A stretch of 64,000 bases of DNA from Aneurinibacillus thermoaerophilus (GCF_900099925.1 NZ_FNDE01000001.1:1-64000), one strand, 5' to 3'. Shown: positions 10,199-18,325, counted from the stretch's first letter. A program made the numbers and translations. The notes: generated from the sequence alone by a model not told the origin.

Positions 10199-10229
10199 GG
10201 GGATAAAGTATGGACAATGGATAAAAAAA

Positions 10230-10442
10230 TTAATGTGAACGGCGATTCGATACACGGGCATGAAGATTGAGCTTCTGATCTAGAAGTTGGCTGATTTCCA
10301 CAACTTCCGGATGGCATAAACTGTTCTTTTCTTTGGCGATTTTATACATAGATTCGCGGAGTTGTGTGATTTCTTGTTGCAGATTTTCCAATTGATAGAC
10401 AAAGTCTGTGTTCGGGGTATTTTCCATATACGAGGAAAGCAT
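10230..10442 (-). CDS. Spo0E-like aspartyl-phosphate phosphatase
   Basis: 70 residues. Two predicted helices: YQLENLQQEITQLRESMYKI, then after NSLCHPEVV the signature-like ISQLLDQKLN, which corresponds to the SQELD motif of Spo0E/YisI/YnzD proteins that dephosphorylate Spo0A~P. The motif has Leu-Leu in place of Glu-Leu after SQ but keeps the key Asp. The start is the ATG with AAGGAGG seven bases upstream on the minus strand; the frame continues upstream without a site. It points at spo0A from the opposite strand, which suits a direct antagonist of Spo0A. Confidence 0.75.
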   Translation of the reverse strand: MLSSYMENTPNTDFVYQLENLQQEITQLRESMYKIAKEKNSLCHPEVVEISQLLDQKLNLHARVSNRRSH

Positions 10443-10602
10443 CTGAATTCCTCCTTCCGTATCTTGGCTTAAGCAACGCACATTCCTTGATGATTCCTAA
10501 AATTAGTTTGTGGATTTTTGTTTGCTTTTTGTTTTTTAATATATAGTGTTTACCGCTGGACTATGCTTGTATAAGGTAAAATTAACAGGAGAAAATAAAC
10601 GA

Positions 10603-10731
10603 ATGAGTATGCTGAAAAGTAGGAAAATTTTTGTTATGGACGTGGCGGAAACGGCGCTTGAGATGGGCATGCGTTATTTAGCATCTAGCCTTGGCCGGGA
10701 AAATATCCGCTATGCACAATTGGATGGATGA
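10603..10731 (+). CDS. Small protein upstream of the PHP gene, function unknown
   Basis: 42 residues (MSMLKSRKIFVMDVAETALEM...), an amphipathic mostly helical sequence with no membrane segment. ACAGGAGA lies ahead of the ATG. Its TGA is nine bases before the likely start of the PHP gene and its last codons supply that gene's ribosome site, so the two are probably cotranscribed and coupled. I do not recognise the family. Confidence 0.5.
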   Translation: MSMLKSRKIFVMDVAETALEMGMRYLASSLGRENIRYAQLDG

Positions 10732-10740
10732 GGTGACATG

Positions 10741-11577
10741 ATGGCAAGAGTGGATTTGCATTCTCATACAGTAGCGTCTGACGGAACATTCACAGTACGC
10801 GAGGTAATAGAGCGGGCGAAGCAAAAAGGACTTTGCGCTCTTGGCATTACCGATCACGATACGGTTGCAGCTTTACCGGAAGCGTTGGAGGAAGGAAAAC
10901 GCCTTGGAGTGGAAATCGTACCAGGTGTTGAAATCAGTTCTGTAGATGAAGGGAAGGATGTGCATGTGCTTGGATATTATATTAACATTCATGACGAGAA
11001 GTTTCTTTCCTATCTCGAAGAGCTGCGCCAGGTACGGAGCAGGCGTAATCGGATGATCATTGCGAAGCTGAATGAACTAGGCATTGATATTACGGTAGAA
11101 GAAGTAGAAAGCCGCAAGAAAGAACAAGAGGGGAACATAGGGCGGCCACATATTGCCGAAGTATTGATGGAGAAAGGAATTGTGGCATCCATGGGAGAAG
11201 CGTTTGATAAATATCTTGGTTTTTCTGGCGCTGCGTATGTGAACCCGCCGCGTATTTCACCGGAGGAAGCGATTGACTTGATTAAGGATGCGGGCGGAGT
11301 AGCTGTGCTCGCTCATCCTGGCCTGTATGATAAGCCAGATATGGTAAGACGGCTGATCGGCCATGGTTTACAGGGGATTGAAATTCACCATCCGGATAAC
11401 GATGAAGCGGATCGACGTCTATACGGGGAAATGGCGGATGAATACGGTTTGGTAAAGACAGCAGGCTCAGACTTTCACGGCATGCGGAACGCTCTTATAT
11501 TTCATGCCGATTTAGGAACATGCACGACCACCCTAGACACCGTGCGCTATCTGCGTGAATTAAGCAAAAGCTGGTAA
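10741..11577 (+). CDS. PHP-domain phosphoesterase (TrpH/YciV-like)
   Basis: 278 residues. Polymerase-and-histidinol-phosphatase fold: metal ligands in DLHSHTVASDG at the N-terminus, ITDHDT, EIVPGVEISS, AHPGL, HHPDN, and SDFHG near the end. This set matches stand-alone PHP proteins such as E. coli YciV (RNase AM/3',5'-nucleoside bisphosphate phosphatase), which trim short RNA or hydrolyse pAp. The exact substrate cannot be assigned. ATG at 10741 is preferred to 10738 because of spacing to GAGGTG. Confidence 0.85.
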   Translation: MARVDLHSHTVASDGTFTVREVIERAKQKGLCALGITDHDTVAALPEALEEGKRLGVEIVPGVEISSVDEGKDVHVLGYYINIHDEKFLSYLEELRQVRSRRNRMIIAKLNELGIDITVEEVESRKKEQEGNIGRPHIAEVLMEKGIVASMGEAFDKYLGFSGAAYVNPPRISPEEAIDLIKDAGGVAVLAHPGLYDKPDMVRRLIGHGLQGIEIHHPDNDEADRRLYGEMADEYGLVKTAGSDFHGMRNALIFHADLGTCTTTLDTVRYLRELSKSW

Positions 11578-11624
11578 AAACATAAAAATCACGAAAGAGA
11601 CATGTTCGTCAGCATTCCTTTTTG

Positions 11625-12071
11625 TTACATGGATTTAATCATTGCGATGTGTTCAATCCCCGCTTCCATAAACGTCTCCCCGTGTGCCTTATAGCCAAGG
11701 CGTTCATAAAACGGCTTGGCATGTACCTGCGCGTTCAATTTTAAGGTATGATAACCGCTTGCTTTCGCTTCAGCTTCTAGTTTCTCCATGAGCAAACGTC
11801 CGAGTCCGCTTCTGCGGCAGGAAGAAACGATAGCCACCCGTTCGATTTTACCGATCCCCTCGCCATAAGGACGTAACCTTCCCGTACCGACGGCATTTCC
11901 ATTCTCATCAAGTGCCAGGACGTGCAGTGTATCAGCACTTTGATGGTCATACTCGTCCCATTCTATTTCTTCTGGCACATTCTGCTCTTCAATAAATACT
12001 TGGCGTCTAACAGCAAGAGCTTGCTGTTTCTCGGTTTCATTATGTACACACTTCACAGTATATATTGACAT
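11625..12071 (-). CDS. GNAT N-acetyltransferase (YjcF-like)
   Basis: 148 residues. The N-terminal segment VRRQVFIEEQNVPEEIEWD is typical of the ElaA/YjcF subgroup. The acetyl-CoA site is RRSGLGRLLM, followed by LNAQVHAKPFYERLGYK, a characteristic C-terminal GNAT segment. Substrate unknown. It stands alone, convergent with the PHP gene; no T-rich hairpin is obvious in the 47 bases between them. Confidence 0.85.
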   Translation of the reverse strand: MSIYTVKCVHNETEKQQALAVRRQVFIEEQNVPEEIEWDEYDHQSADTLHVLALDENGNAVGTGRLRPYGEGIGKIERVAIVSSCRRSGLGRLLMEKLEAEAKASGYHTLKLNAQVHAKPFYERLGYKAHGETFMEAGIEHIAMIKSM

Positions 12072-12176
12072 TATTTATCAGCTCCTTTTTTCTTTTTCTG
12101 TAAAGTAACATTGATTCTCTGTATATTTTTTATGATGATGGAAACCCTTATACATATTGAAAAAAGGGGGGGTTTT

Positions 12177-12338
12177 TTGGCTATTTTTTATATTGTTATT
12201 TTGTCTTTACTTTCCCTTTTCTTGCTTTTTGGTGCGAGTTATCTGGTGGTGGTCGTGCTAAACAAAATCAATCCGCCGCGTGCGGATTGGAAAGCGGAAT
12301 ATAGGCTTGCGTCTAAAGACAAAGAACCGGAGGATTAA
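12177..12338 (+). CDS. Small single-pass membrane protein
   Basis: 53 residues from a TTG four bases after a run of seven G. One long hydrophobic helix (about 3-28) and a polar cytoplasmic-type tail ending KDKEPED. The frame continues upstream to 12111 but that part lacks a ribosome site. The terminator stem begins inside the last codons. Family not recognised. Confidence 0.55.
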   Translation: MAIFYIVILSLLSLFLLFGASYLVVVVLNKINPPRADWKAEYRLASKDKEPED

Positions 12339-12367
12339 GGCGAGAATCGGCCTTAAGCGCCGGTTTT
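12325..12367 (+). terminator. Terminator after the small membrane protein gene
   Basis: Nested stems AACCGG/CCGGTT and TTAAGGC/GCCTTAA followed by seven T. Confidence 0.85.
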
Positions 12368-12375
12368 TTTATGTT

Positions 12376-12456
12376 ATTAAGAAAGGATATGTTATTTTAC
12401 AGTATAAAGCAACATATATTTTCTTTTCATGAGTAAATGAGGAAACATTCACGCGT
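12376..12456 (+). repeat. Intergenic hairpin repeat, copy A (degenerate)
   Basis: Matches copies B (13248) and C (35273) over the hairpin core and the following GAGTAAA block, but the right arm is eroded (AACATATATTTT instead of AACATATCCTTT) and the 3' GTGTGCCAAACG block is missing. Same strand as the other two. Confidence 0.7.
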
Positions 12457-12623
12457 TTTGCTATTGGCAAAGAAACCAAGAAGAACATATATATAATTAT
12501 ATCTTTTTTCTTTAATATTTGTTATAGCCAGAATATTACCATCGTTACGGATCGGTTGTGATATGATGAAATTATATATTTTTTTTACTTGTAGCGTTAT
12601 TGGTTTGGGGAAGGAGATAAAAA

Positions 12624-13178
12624 ATGAAAAGACAAGTACACAGCAAAGAAGTAAAAAATGCAGCATTGCAGCGTCTTGCTGAGAGAGGGGTTACCGTTGA
12701 AGATATCGCGGAAATCGTTTATTTGATGCAGGCACCGTACAATGTGAATCTAAAAATGAATGTTTGCATTGAGAGTGTACGGGCGGTGCTGGAAAAAAGA
12801 GAAATTCAGCATGCTATTCTCGTAGGCACCGAATTGGATATTCTCGCTGAAAAGAAAATGTTATCCGAGCCGTTGCAATCGATTATAGAAGCTGATGAAG
12901 GGCTATTCGGTTGCGATGAAACATTGGCGCTCGGTTCTGTATTCGGTTATGGAAGCATTGCTGTCACCACTTTTGGTCATCTTGACAAGCAAAAAGTGGG
13001 GGTTATCAAACGGTTGGACACGAAGCGAGGGAATGGGATTCATACGTTCCTGGATGATTTGGTGGCGAGCATTGCGGCTTCCGCTTCAAGCCGACTGGCC
13101 CATCGCTTGCGCGACGAGGAAGAAGTGGAACGTGATCGACAGTTGAACGCTCAACCTAATAATGAACAGGGGAGCTAA
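12624..13178 (+). CDS. YutG/PgpA-family phosphatidylglycerophosphatase A-like protein
   Basis: 184 residues, aligning by eye with B. subtilis YutG along its length: RGVTVEDIAEIVYLMQAPYN, EKREIQHAILVGTELD, LFGCDETLALGSVFGYGSIAVTTFG and the acidic GNGIHTFLDDLVASIAASAASR-like segment that carries the PgpA-type metal-binding Asp residues. The family hydrolyses phosphatidylglycerophosphate or is of unproved function; YutG lacks the membrane helices of E. coli PgpA, as does this protein. AAGGAGAT precedes the ATG. Flanked on both sides by copies of the hairpin repeat. Confidence 0.85.
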   Translation: MKRQVHSKEVKNAALQRLAERGVTVEDIAEIVYLMQAPYNVNLKMNVCIESVRAVLEKREIQHAILVGTELDILAEKKMLSEPLQSIIEADEGLFGCDETLALGSVFGYGSIAVTTFGHLDKQKVGVIKRLDTKRGNGIHTFLDDLVASIAASASSRLAHRLRDEEEVERDRQLNAQPNNEQGS

Positions 13179-13216
13179 GCTTTTATATTTTTAACCTGTA
13201 TCTATTGTGGAGAAAG

Positions 13217-13246
13217 AGTTCTGGAGTAACCGGAACTTGTTTTTTG
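13217..13246 (+). terminator. Terminator after the yutG-like gene
   Basis: AGTTCTGG/CCGGAACT stem (one G-U pair) followed by TGTTTTTT. Confidence 0.8.
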
Positions 13247-13247
13247 G

Positions 13248-13368
13248 CGTATGAGAAAGGATATGTTGTTTTACAGTGATAAAGCAACATATCCTTTTTT
13301 TGTGAGCAAACAGGAGAACACTCGTAAGGTGTGTGCCAAACGTAGCTTTTTCTATGTGGAGTGTACGG
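13248..13368 (+). repeat. Intergenic hairpin repeat, copy B
   Basis: 18-bp stem AAAGGATATGTTGTTTTA/TAAAGCAACATATCCTTT (13256-13297, one G-U pair, 6-base loop), then a conserved block ending in GTGTGCCAAACGTAGC and a CTTTTTC run. About 120 bases align with copy C at 35273. The two stems differ by a compensating A-U to G-C change and a C-G to U-G change, evidence for selection on an RNA fold. Confidence 0.85.
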
Positions 13369-13446
13369 GACAGAGAGAATCGGAAAGACACGCTAGAAGG
13401 AAATGGATATGTGTTTATGCAGAAAGTTTCCCTTAGGAAAAAAAGT

Positions 13447-13475
13447 TTGATCAACGAAAAATATTTTTATATAAT
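13447..13475 (+). promoter_or_regulatory. Sigma-A promoter of sodA
   Basis: TTGATC, a 17-base spacer, then a perfect TATAAT. Confidence 0.8.
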
Positions 13476-13521
13476 TGCTATTGAATATACATTACGCGAA
13501 TAATGGAAAGGAGTTTTATGG

Positions 13522-14142
13522 ATGTTTTTCTTGCCGGATTTGCCGTATGCATACGATGAACTTGAGCCTTATATTGACGCTCGAACTTTGGAAATTCATC
13601 ACAGTAAGCATCATGCAAATTATGTGAACCAATTAAATGTTGCTTTAGAAGGACAACATGAATTGGCTGATAAGTCAATAGAGTGGCTATTAAGCAATTT
13701 AGAGCATATTCCAGAATCTATTAGAACGGCTGTCCGTAATAATGGTGGCGGACATTATAATCATTCTTTATTTTGGTCGGTGATGAGTCCAACTGGAGGA
13801 GGAGAACCAATCGGGGAGCTCGCCGAGGCGATTGCTGCTTGTTTTGGCAATTTTAAAAATATGAAAGAAATGGTATCCCAAGCTGCGATTCGCCATTTTG
13901 GCAGCGGATATGGCTGGCTTGTTTTTGATAACGGGAAGTTGGAAGTTATGAGTACATCTAACCAGGATACTCCTCTTGCGGAAGGAAAAATCCCGCTTAT
14001 GGTCATTGATGTGTGGGAGCATGCTTATTACTTGAAGTATCAAAATAAGCGTCCTGATTTTGTTTCTGCTTGGTGGAATGTGGTGAATTGGAGAGAAGTA
14101 GAAAAACGTTATCAAGAAGCAAAAGAAAGAATGAGCGTATAA
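13522..14142 (+). CDS. sodA: Superoxide dismutase (Mn/Fe type)
   Basis: 206 residues; converts superoxide to peroxide and oxygen in the cytoplasm. Metal ligands by alignment to E. coli MnSOD: His26 (in EIHHSKHH), His81 ([11 protein letters not shown]) and the Asp and His of DVWEHAYY near the C-terminus. Length and all core motifs are normal. AAGGAG eight bases before the ATG, good sigma-A promoter upstream. Its codons look more A/T-rich than those of neighbouring genes, which may reflect acquisition or divergence. Metal preference (Mn or Fe) is not certain. Confidence 0.93.
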   Translation: MFFLPDLPYAYDELEPYIDARTLEIHHSKHHANYVNQLNVALEGQHELADKSIEWLLSNLEHIPESIRTAVRNNGGGHYNHSLFWSVMSPTGGGEPIGELAEAIAACFGNFKNMKEMVSQAAIRHFGSGYGWLVFDNGKLEVMSTSNQDTPLAEGKIPLMVIDVWEHAYYLKYQNKRPDFVSAWWNVVNWREVEKRYQEAKERMSV

Positions 14143-14247
14143 AAAAATTTACTTATAGAAAAAAAGTTGCATTAGGTAAAAATATAAGTTATAATTTTAT
14201 TGTAAAAATATTACATCCTTTTTGGTTGTGGATATGTTTCTGCATTC

Positions 14248-14280
14248 GGCTGCCGATATACTCAGGCAGCCTGATTTTTT
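14248..14280 (+). terminator. Terminator downstream of sodA
   Basis: GGCTGCC/GGCAGCC stem and a TGATTTTTT tail, about 100 bases after the sodA stop. The rest of 14143-14430 is A/T-rich with no convincing gene. Confidence 0.75.
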
Positions 14281-14430
14281 GCATAAATATTTTTTATATT
14301 GTTCTTTTATCTTTATCCCGGAAAGTGATGAGCGAAAAGAAATGGAAGATGGGACAAAAGAAAAACAAAACAAAAAGACAAATGACGCGTATAAATATAG
14401 TAGGCGAAGAATCGGGAAAGAGGTTGAAGA

Positions 14431-15054
14431 ATGAAACGCAAAGCAATAGTCCTGCTATTATCGCTACTTGCTTCCAGCGTAACGGCTGCGGCTTCAAGCA
14501 ATGTATATCTCGGAAAATATCCGATTGTGCCTGTTGAAATAAACGGCAACAAGCTTCAAGAAAGCACCCCGTCTTTTTCTGTAAACGGCACCACAGTTGT
14601 TCCGCTACAGACGATCGCTGAACAGCTAGGCGCTTTCGTTATGAAAGATGAAGAAAGCGGAAAGACGACGGTAGTCAAGCCAAATATTAATATGATTGTG
14701 GCGGCATCCATCGATGAGAAGCGACAACGGAATTATACCATCGAGTCCCCGTTTATGATCGTGTCCAAAGGAAGCAAAGCCTCATTTGATATTTTTGTTG
14801 ATGTGGACAATGCTCCAAAATCGGACTCCCTCGTATTCAAGCTTGTCATTCGTAACCCTTCCGGTGCCGAAGAGTACGTTAGTTATCCCCAGAGTTATTC
14901 AACCGTCCGGAATGGCACCGCTTTTTTATATACGCATAATGTAAAAGAGATGCAGTTTAAAGAGGCTGGTGACTATAAGGTTCAGATGATTATGAAGCTG
15001 GGTAACAGCGGTGATTACCAGGTCGTTGGCGAAAACATCATTCATTCGCGATAG
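14431..15054 (+). CDS. Secreted protein with copper amine oxidase-like stalk domain
   Basis: 207 residues. Signal peptide MKRKAIVLLLSLLASSVTAA with an AAA/S cleavage region, then VEINGNKLQESTPSFSVNGTTVVPLQTIAEQLGA, the pattern of the copper amine oxidase N-terminal (stalk) repeat found in Bacillales surface proteins. The remaining 110 residues look like an immunoglobulin-like beta domain (SFDIFVDVDNAPKSDSLVFKLVIRNPSG). No cell-wall anchor or enzyme motif is seen. Function unknown. AGAGG lies upstream of the ATG. Confidence 0.75.
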   Translation: MKRKAIVLLLSLLASSVTAAASSNVYLGKYPIVPVEINGNKLQESTPSFSVNGTTVVPLQTIAEQLGAFVMKDEESGKTTVVKPNINMIVAASIDEKRQRNYTIESPFMIVSKGSKASFDIFVDVDNAPKSDSLVFKLVIRNPSGAEEYVSYPQSYSTVRNGTAFLYTHNVKEMQFKEAGDYKVQMIMKLGNSGDYQVVGENIIHSR

Positions 15055-15171
15055 CATTTTGACTTATCCCTGTATTTATATTTATGTAAAAAAGTGATAT
15101 AATCAGGATATACTACAGGGTAGCGTTGTAAACTGCATATATTTTATTAAAGAAAGGAACGAGAGCAGCGG

Positions 15172-15552
15172 ATGAAAGCGAAGCCTAAAAGGCGCACCTC
15201 TAAGCTTGATGTAGAGGGACCGAATATACGTGTCGCATGGAATGATACACAGTCGCTCACGGCATCTTGGGAAATTGATGAACGTCAGAAGGAGGCTATT
15301 GAGCAGCGGTTTGCGATTCCGGTTTCTGAATTGCCGTTTGTACTTCGGCTGTATGACGTAACAGACCGGATGATCAAAAATGATGGCCTTGACTCGTATG
15401 TTGATTTTGATATCAACGTGCAGGCGTCAAATTGGCTTTTGTACGGAATCGAATCCACCCGTCAGTATTGTGTAGAATTAGGGGTGCGCATGGTTGACGG
15501 TCGGTACTATTCGCTGAAACGATCCGATCGGATCCTTCCCTATGCAGGGTAA
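15172..15552 (+). CDS. DUF4912 domain protein
   Basis: 126 residues with the pattern WNDTQSLTASWEI, then FVLRLYDVT, DFDINVQASNWLLYGI, YCVELGVRMVDGRYYSLKRSD, which is the layout of DUF4912 (beta-rich, function unknown). No signal peptide. AAAGGAACGAG precedes the ATG. It shares a perfectly symmetric terminator with the convergent gene at 15600. Confidence 0.75.
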   Translation: MKAKPKRRTSKLDVEGPNIRVAWNDTQSLTASWEIDERQKEAIEQRFAIPVSELPFVLRLYDVTDRMIKNDGLDSYVDFDINVQASNWLLYGIESTRQYCVELGVRMVDGRYYSLKRSDRILPYAG

Positions 15553-15580
15553 AAAAGGGCAGATGCATCTGCCCTTTTTT
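15551..15580. terminator. Bidirectional terminator
   Basis: Perfect 30-base palindrome built from AAAAAAGGGCAGATG and its complement; serves the DUF4912 gene and the minus-strand gene beyond. Confidence 0.92.
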
Positions 15581-15599
15581 ACGCATGTGTTGATCGCTG

Positions 15600-16067
15600 T
15601 TATTTACGCGGGTTGAAGTACATGATGCGACCATTAAACAGGTGCAGTTCGGCTTTGTACTCTTTGGCCAAATATTTGCAAAATTCGTTAGCTTTTCCTT
15701 TATCCCCGTGTGTAGATTGTTCGGTCAGCGTTACCTGTATATAGTGTTCTTCGTTAGGATTGGTCTGTCCTTCGCTTTTCAGGTCCGGTTGTATGGCGTG
15801 CTTTTCCGTCTGGCGTGAACCAACGCCGATCAGAATATAACGATACAGCTTTTCGTCCGTGCCTTTTAAGTAAAACCATTGACCGCTTGCTTCCGGCTTT
15901 TGTTCGATCGTATACGGAAACGCAGAGTTCTGGTACTCCCATCCCAGCTGTTCCCCTGTCTTTGTTGTCATTTCGATATAACGTTGCAGTTTCTGTTTTA
16001 CATCATCAAGAGTGACTTGCTTTGTAGTTGACCCTTCAACAAATTTTATGTAGGCGCTTCTGCTCAT
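15600..16067 (-). CDS. DUF1885 family protein
   Basis: 155 residues. The start SRSAYIKFVEGSTTKQVTLDDVK, the middle MTTKTGEQLGWEYQNSAFPYTIE and the end THGDKGKANEFCKYLAKE, then LHLFNGRIMYFNPRK, match my memory of DUF1885, a small Bacillus/Geobacillus family with a solved fold and no known function. Soluble, no signal. GGGAGTGAGGAT precedes the ATG. Confidence 0.75.
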   Translation of the reverse strand: MSRSAYIKFVEGSTTKQVTLDDVKQKLQRYIEMTTKTGEQLGWEYQNSAFPYTIEQKPEASGQWFYLKGTDEKLYRYILIGVGSRQTEKHAIQPDLKSEGQTNPNEEHYIQVTLTEQSTHGDKGKANEFCKYLAKEYKAELHLFNGRIMYFNPRK

Positions 16068-16183
16068 ATATCCTCACTCCCACCCCGGGTTCTTATGATA
16101 TCTTACCTTGAGTTTAGCACCGTACCCAATCTTTGACAACCGAAAACCGGATGAATTTCTATACATCTTTGCCGATTCTATTG

Positions 16184-16221
16184 TTGACTAAATTTTTAGA
16201 AAAATATACTATTGTATAGTA
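16184..16221 (+). promoter_or_regulatory. marR promoter with palindromic operator candidate
   Basis: TTGACT (16184) and TATACT (16205) form a promoter with a short 15-base spacer. The -10 is overlapped by TACTATTGTATAGTA (16207-16221), a perfect 6-3-6 palindrome, a plausible self-control site for the MarR protein. Confidence 0.5.
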
Positions 16222-16277
16222 GATAAAATAATTTTCGATATATTTTCATGTTGTGGAGGGGGAAGGAGAGGCTAATT

Positions 16278-16799
16278 ATGGATTACCACAACCAATCACA
16301 GGATTTGCATGAAGTACTTAACACATTGCGCGCTATTGCCGTCATCAATAAAGAGGATTGGGAAACAGCCGCAAGAAGTCTGGGGCTTGATTCGGCTGTC
16401 CAGCTTAATATTTTATGGATTGTGTATTGTTACGAAGGAGTACGTGTCACCCAGATTGCGGAATGGACGTTCTGGCATCCGTCCTCTGTTGTCATTCATG
16501 TGAAAAAGATGATGGAGAAGGGACTCGTCACAATTGAGAAGAGTGACAAAGATGGCCGCGTAGTCAATGTGTACTTGACTGAAAAAGGAAAGGGAATTAT
16601 CGAAAAAAGTAAAGTACAGGCCCCGGAAGTGTTTCGCATTACACGGGCGCTTGAAAGCCTAGAGGAACGCTATGGTCGTAATGTGTCTGCACTCTTTTTC
16701 GAATGTTTGGACTTTTTAGCAGAAGAGCTTCATGGTTCAGAAAAAATTCACTGGTTGCGCGAAAGTGAAGACAAGATGCGTCGCATGGCTACCATGTAA
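16278..16799 (+). CDS. MarR family transcriptional regulator
   Basis: 173 residues. Winged-helix MarR fold: QLNILWIVYCYEGVRVTQIAEWTFWHPSSVVIHVKKMMEKGLV (HTH), then the wing EKSDKDGRVVNVYLTEKGK. The ILWI.Y...G....IA start resembles Hpr/ScoC-type regulators rather than small aromatic sensors. GGAAGGAGAG upstream fixes the ATG at 16278; the frame runs back to 16248 without need. The target is unknown; the palindrome in its own promoter suggests autoregulation. Confidence 0.88.
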   Translation: MDYHNQSQDLHEVLNTLRAIAVINKEDWETAARSLGLDSAVQLNILWIVYCYEGVRVTQIAEWTFWHPSSVVIHVKKMMEKGLVTIEKSDKDGRVVNVYLTEKGKGIIEKSKVQAPEVFRITRALESLEERYGRNVSALFFECLDFLAEELHGSEKIHWLRESEDKMRRMATM

Positions 16800-16804
16800 T
16801 GACA

Positions 16805-16833
16805 AAGGAGCGGAAAAGGCCGCTCCTTCATTT
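16805..16833. terminator. Shared terminator of marR and the ccoG-like gene
   Basis: AAGGAGCGG/CCGCTCCTT stem with T-rich sequence on the plus side; the last bases overlap the minus-strand stop codon at 16828. Confidence 0.8.
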
Positions 16834-17802
16834 TTGAATCGGAAAAATGCTGATTTTCCGTTCGATTGTTTTGCCTTCTTCGTTTATGATAACAATTGTG
16901 ATGGTTGTGTTTTCGCCGATGCTCTTCCGGCCGATGCGGAACAGTAAGCTTTCATTCGCTACCGAATGGGGAGCTACTTTTATTTCTGTAGGCAGTATGA
17001 CATCCCAGTTTTCTGGAATGTTTTTGTATTTCAGCTTATAAGTGGCTGGTTTGTCGCGCAGATTTTCTACCTGCAGATTATACGTATAAATGATATGGTT
17101 TTCAGAGGGGACACCTTGCAAGTTTTTGTCAATACTTACGGTGAATCCCGTGCTTGTGAAGATGGCGAATAGCAAAATGGACACCATGACAGCCATAAGA
17201 ACGGTAAGCACCAAGCCTGTGCCGCGGAACATATTTTTGATCCCGCCGGTTCGCGAATTTTTATCGGACAGAATCATTTGCAGCATCCCGTATGGGCAGG
17301 CGTTGCGACAGAACACGTGGCGCAGGCGGTTAACCATAATAAAAAAGAAGATTGTTGTTAGAACGTATGCCCAGAACGCCCATGCTCCTGTATCAAGAGA
17401 AGTGATTTCGCGAAATAAGTCTTTTGGATTGTAAAAATAGGCGATCATGCTAAAAGCGATGATTGGAGCGAATACGAGTGACAAACCGATATCGAGAACG
17501 GTGCGCAGTGCCGGATGATTGCGCAACGTTCTAGAATGAGTGATTTTTGTTAAGTATTTGGAAAACGTGTTGTGTGGACACAGCCAACCACAGAATTGGC
17601 GGCCGAACCACTGCGAGATGGAGACGAAGGTAAAAACAAGCACCAGAACAGTTAATAAGAGAATGTATCCTTCATTGAAGGAAAAGCTTTTTGTAAGCAC
17701 ATAAAAGTGCAGATGCGTTACATCAATCCGGAATATGTCCAGCAACGGTACAATAAAGAATAAAATAAGGATCGTAACTTGCATGAATGCGCGCTTACTC
17801 AT
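16828..17802 (-). CDS. CcoG/FixG-like membrane protein lacking ferredoxin modules
   Basis: 324 residues. Transmembrane helices at about 5-22, 43-63, 105-125 and 140-158, then another after residue 190. Two NapH/CcoG-type cysteine motifs, FCGWLCPHNTFSKYL and CRNACPYGMLQM, lie near the membrane. The C-terminal ~110 residues form a beta-rich FixG-type domain (YTYNLQVENLRDKPATYKLKY...). Classical CcoG has two extra 4Fe-4S clusters of the CxxCxxC type between membrane part and C-terminal domain; they are absent here. CcoG acts in copper reduction for cbb3 oxidase assembly; what this short form does is unknown. Confidence 0.75.
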   Translation of the reverse strand: MSKRAFMQVTILILFFIVPLLDIFRIDVTHLHFYVLTKSFSFNEGYILLLTVLVLVFTFVSISQWFGRQFCGWLCPHNTFSKYLTKITHSRTLRNHPALRTVLDIGLSLVFAPIIAFSMIAYFYNPKDLFREITSLDTGAWAFWAYVLTTIFFFIMVNRLRHVFCRNACPYGMLQMILSDKNSRTGGIKNMFRGTGLVLTVLMAVMVSILLFAIFTSTGFTVSIDKNLQGVPSENHIIYTYNLQVENLRDKPATYKLKYKNIPENWDVILPTEIKVAPHSVANESLLFRIGRKSIGENTTITIVIINEEGKTIERKISIFPIQK

Positions 17803-17956
17803 TGCCTACACTCCTTTATATTCTCTTCCTGAATTCTTTATAGAGCAATAGAGTTGCACTTACTGAAATTTTCACATAGGAACTTTTGAAAAGAAAGTGA
17901 ATAATTTATGACCTTTGCCCTTGGAAGGTACAGATTTACTATTTTTTAAATCAGAA

Positions 17957-17985
17957 TTGTCAAATTATTGTTTTTGCAGTAAAAT
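17957..17985 (+). promoter_or_regulatory. Sigma-A promoter of the DUF3055 gene
   Basis: TTGTCA, 17 bases, TAAAAT, about 45 bases before the start codon. Confidence 0.7.
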
Positions 17986-18031
17986 ATGATTAATGACAAA
18001 TTCAAGCAAATTACAAGGAGGGTTTCTGAAA

Positions 18032-18325
18032 ATGTTCGAGCGCCTATACGAGACGTCAGAGACGACAAAAGCGAATTTTGTGGGCTTTGCATCTGAGAAG
18101 TCCCGCTACGATTTTGGGCTTATTTACACGAATCAATTTTTTGGAAAGCCTCTGGTGATTTGCATGCAGACGGGGCGTTCTTCACTGCTCTGTGCCGAAG
18201 ATGCGCGAAACATCGAGGTATTGAAAGATAAGTTTGCGATTAAGGACGACGAGGAAGCGATGGAACTTTCCTTGTTTTTGCAGGGACATCTTCCAGATAC
18301 AGACCATGCCTTGCCTCAGTACTAG
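18032..18325 (+). CDS. DUF3055 family protein
   Basis: 97 residues, soluble. KANFVGFASEKSRYDFGLIYTNQFFGKPLVICMQTGRSSLLCAEDARN is the pattern of DUF3055, a small conserved Bacillales family of unknown role. ATG with AAGGAGG upstream; the track continues back to 17993 without a ribosome site. Followed by two terminator-like hairpins. Confidence 0.75.
   Translation: MFERLYETSETTKANFVGFASEKSRYDFGLIYTNQFFGKPLVICMQTGRSSLLCAEDARNIEVLKDKFAIKDDEEAMELSLFLQGHLPDTDHALPQY

Noticed and set aside
12427-12666. 79-codon minus-strand frame before the yutG-like gene
   Set aside because: A/T-rich random-looking hydrophobic peptide without a ribosome site, overlapping the repeat and the start of a real gene.
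14070-14537. Frames between sodA and the stalk-domain gene
   Set aside because: They run through the sodA end, a terminator and the signal peptide of the next gene; Lys/Asn-rich translations typical of A/T-rich gaps.
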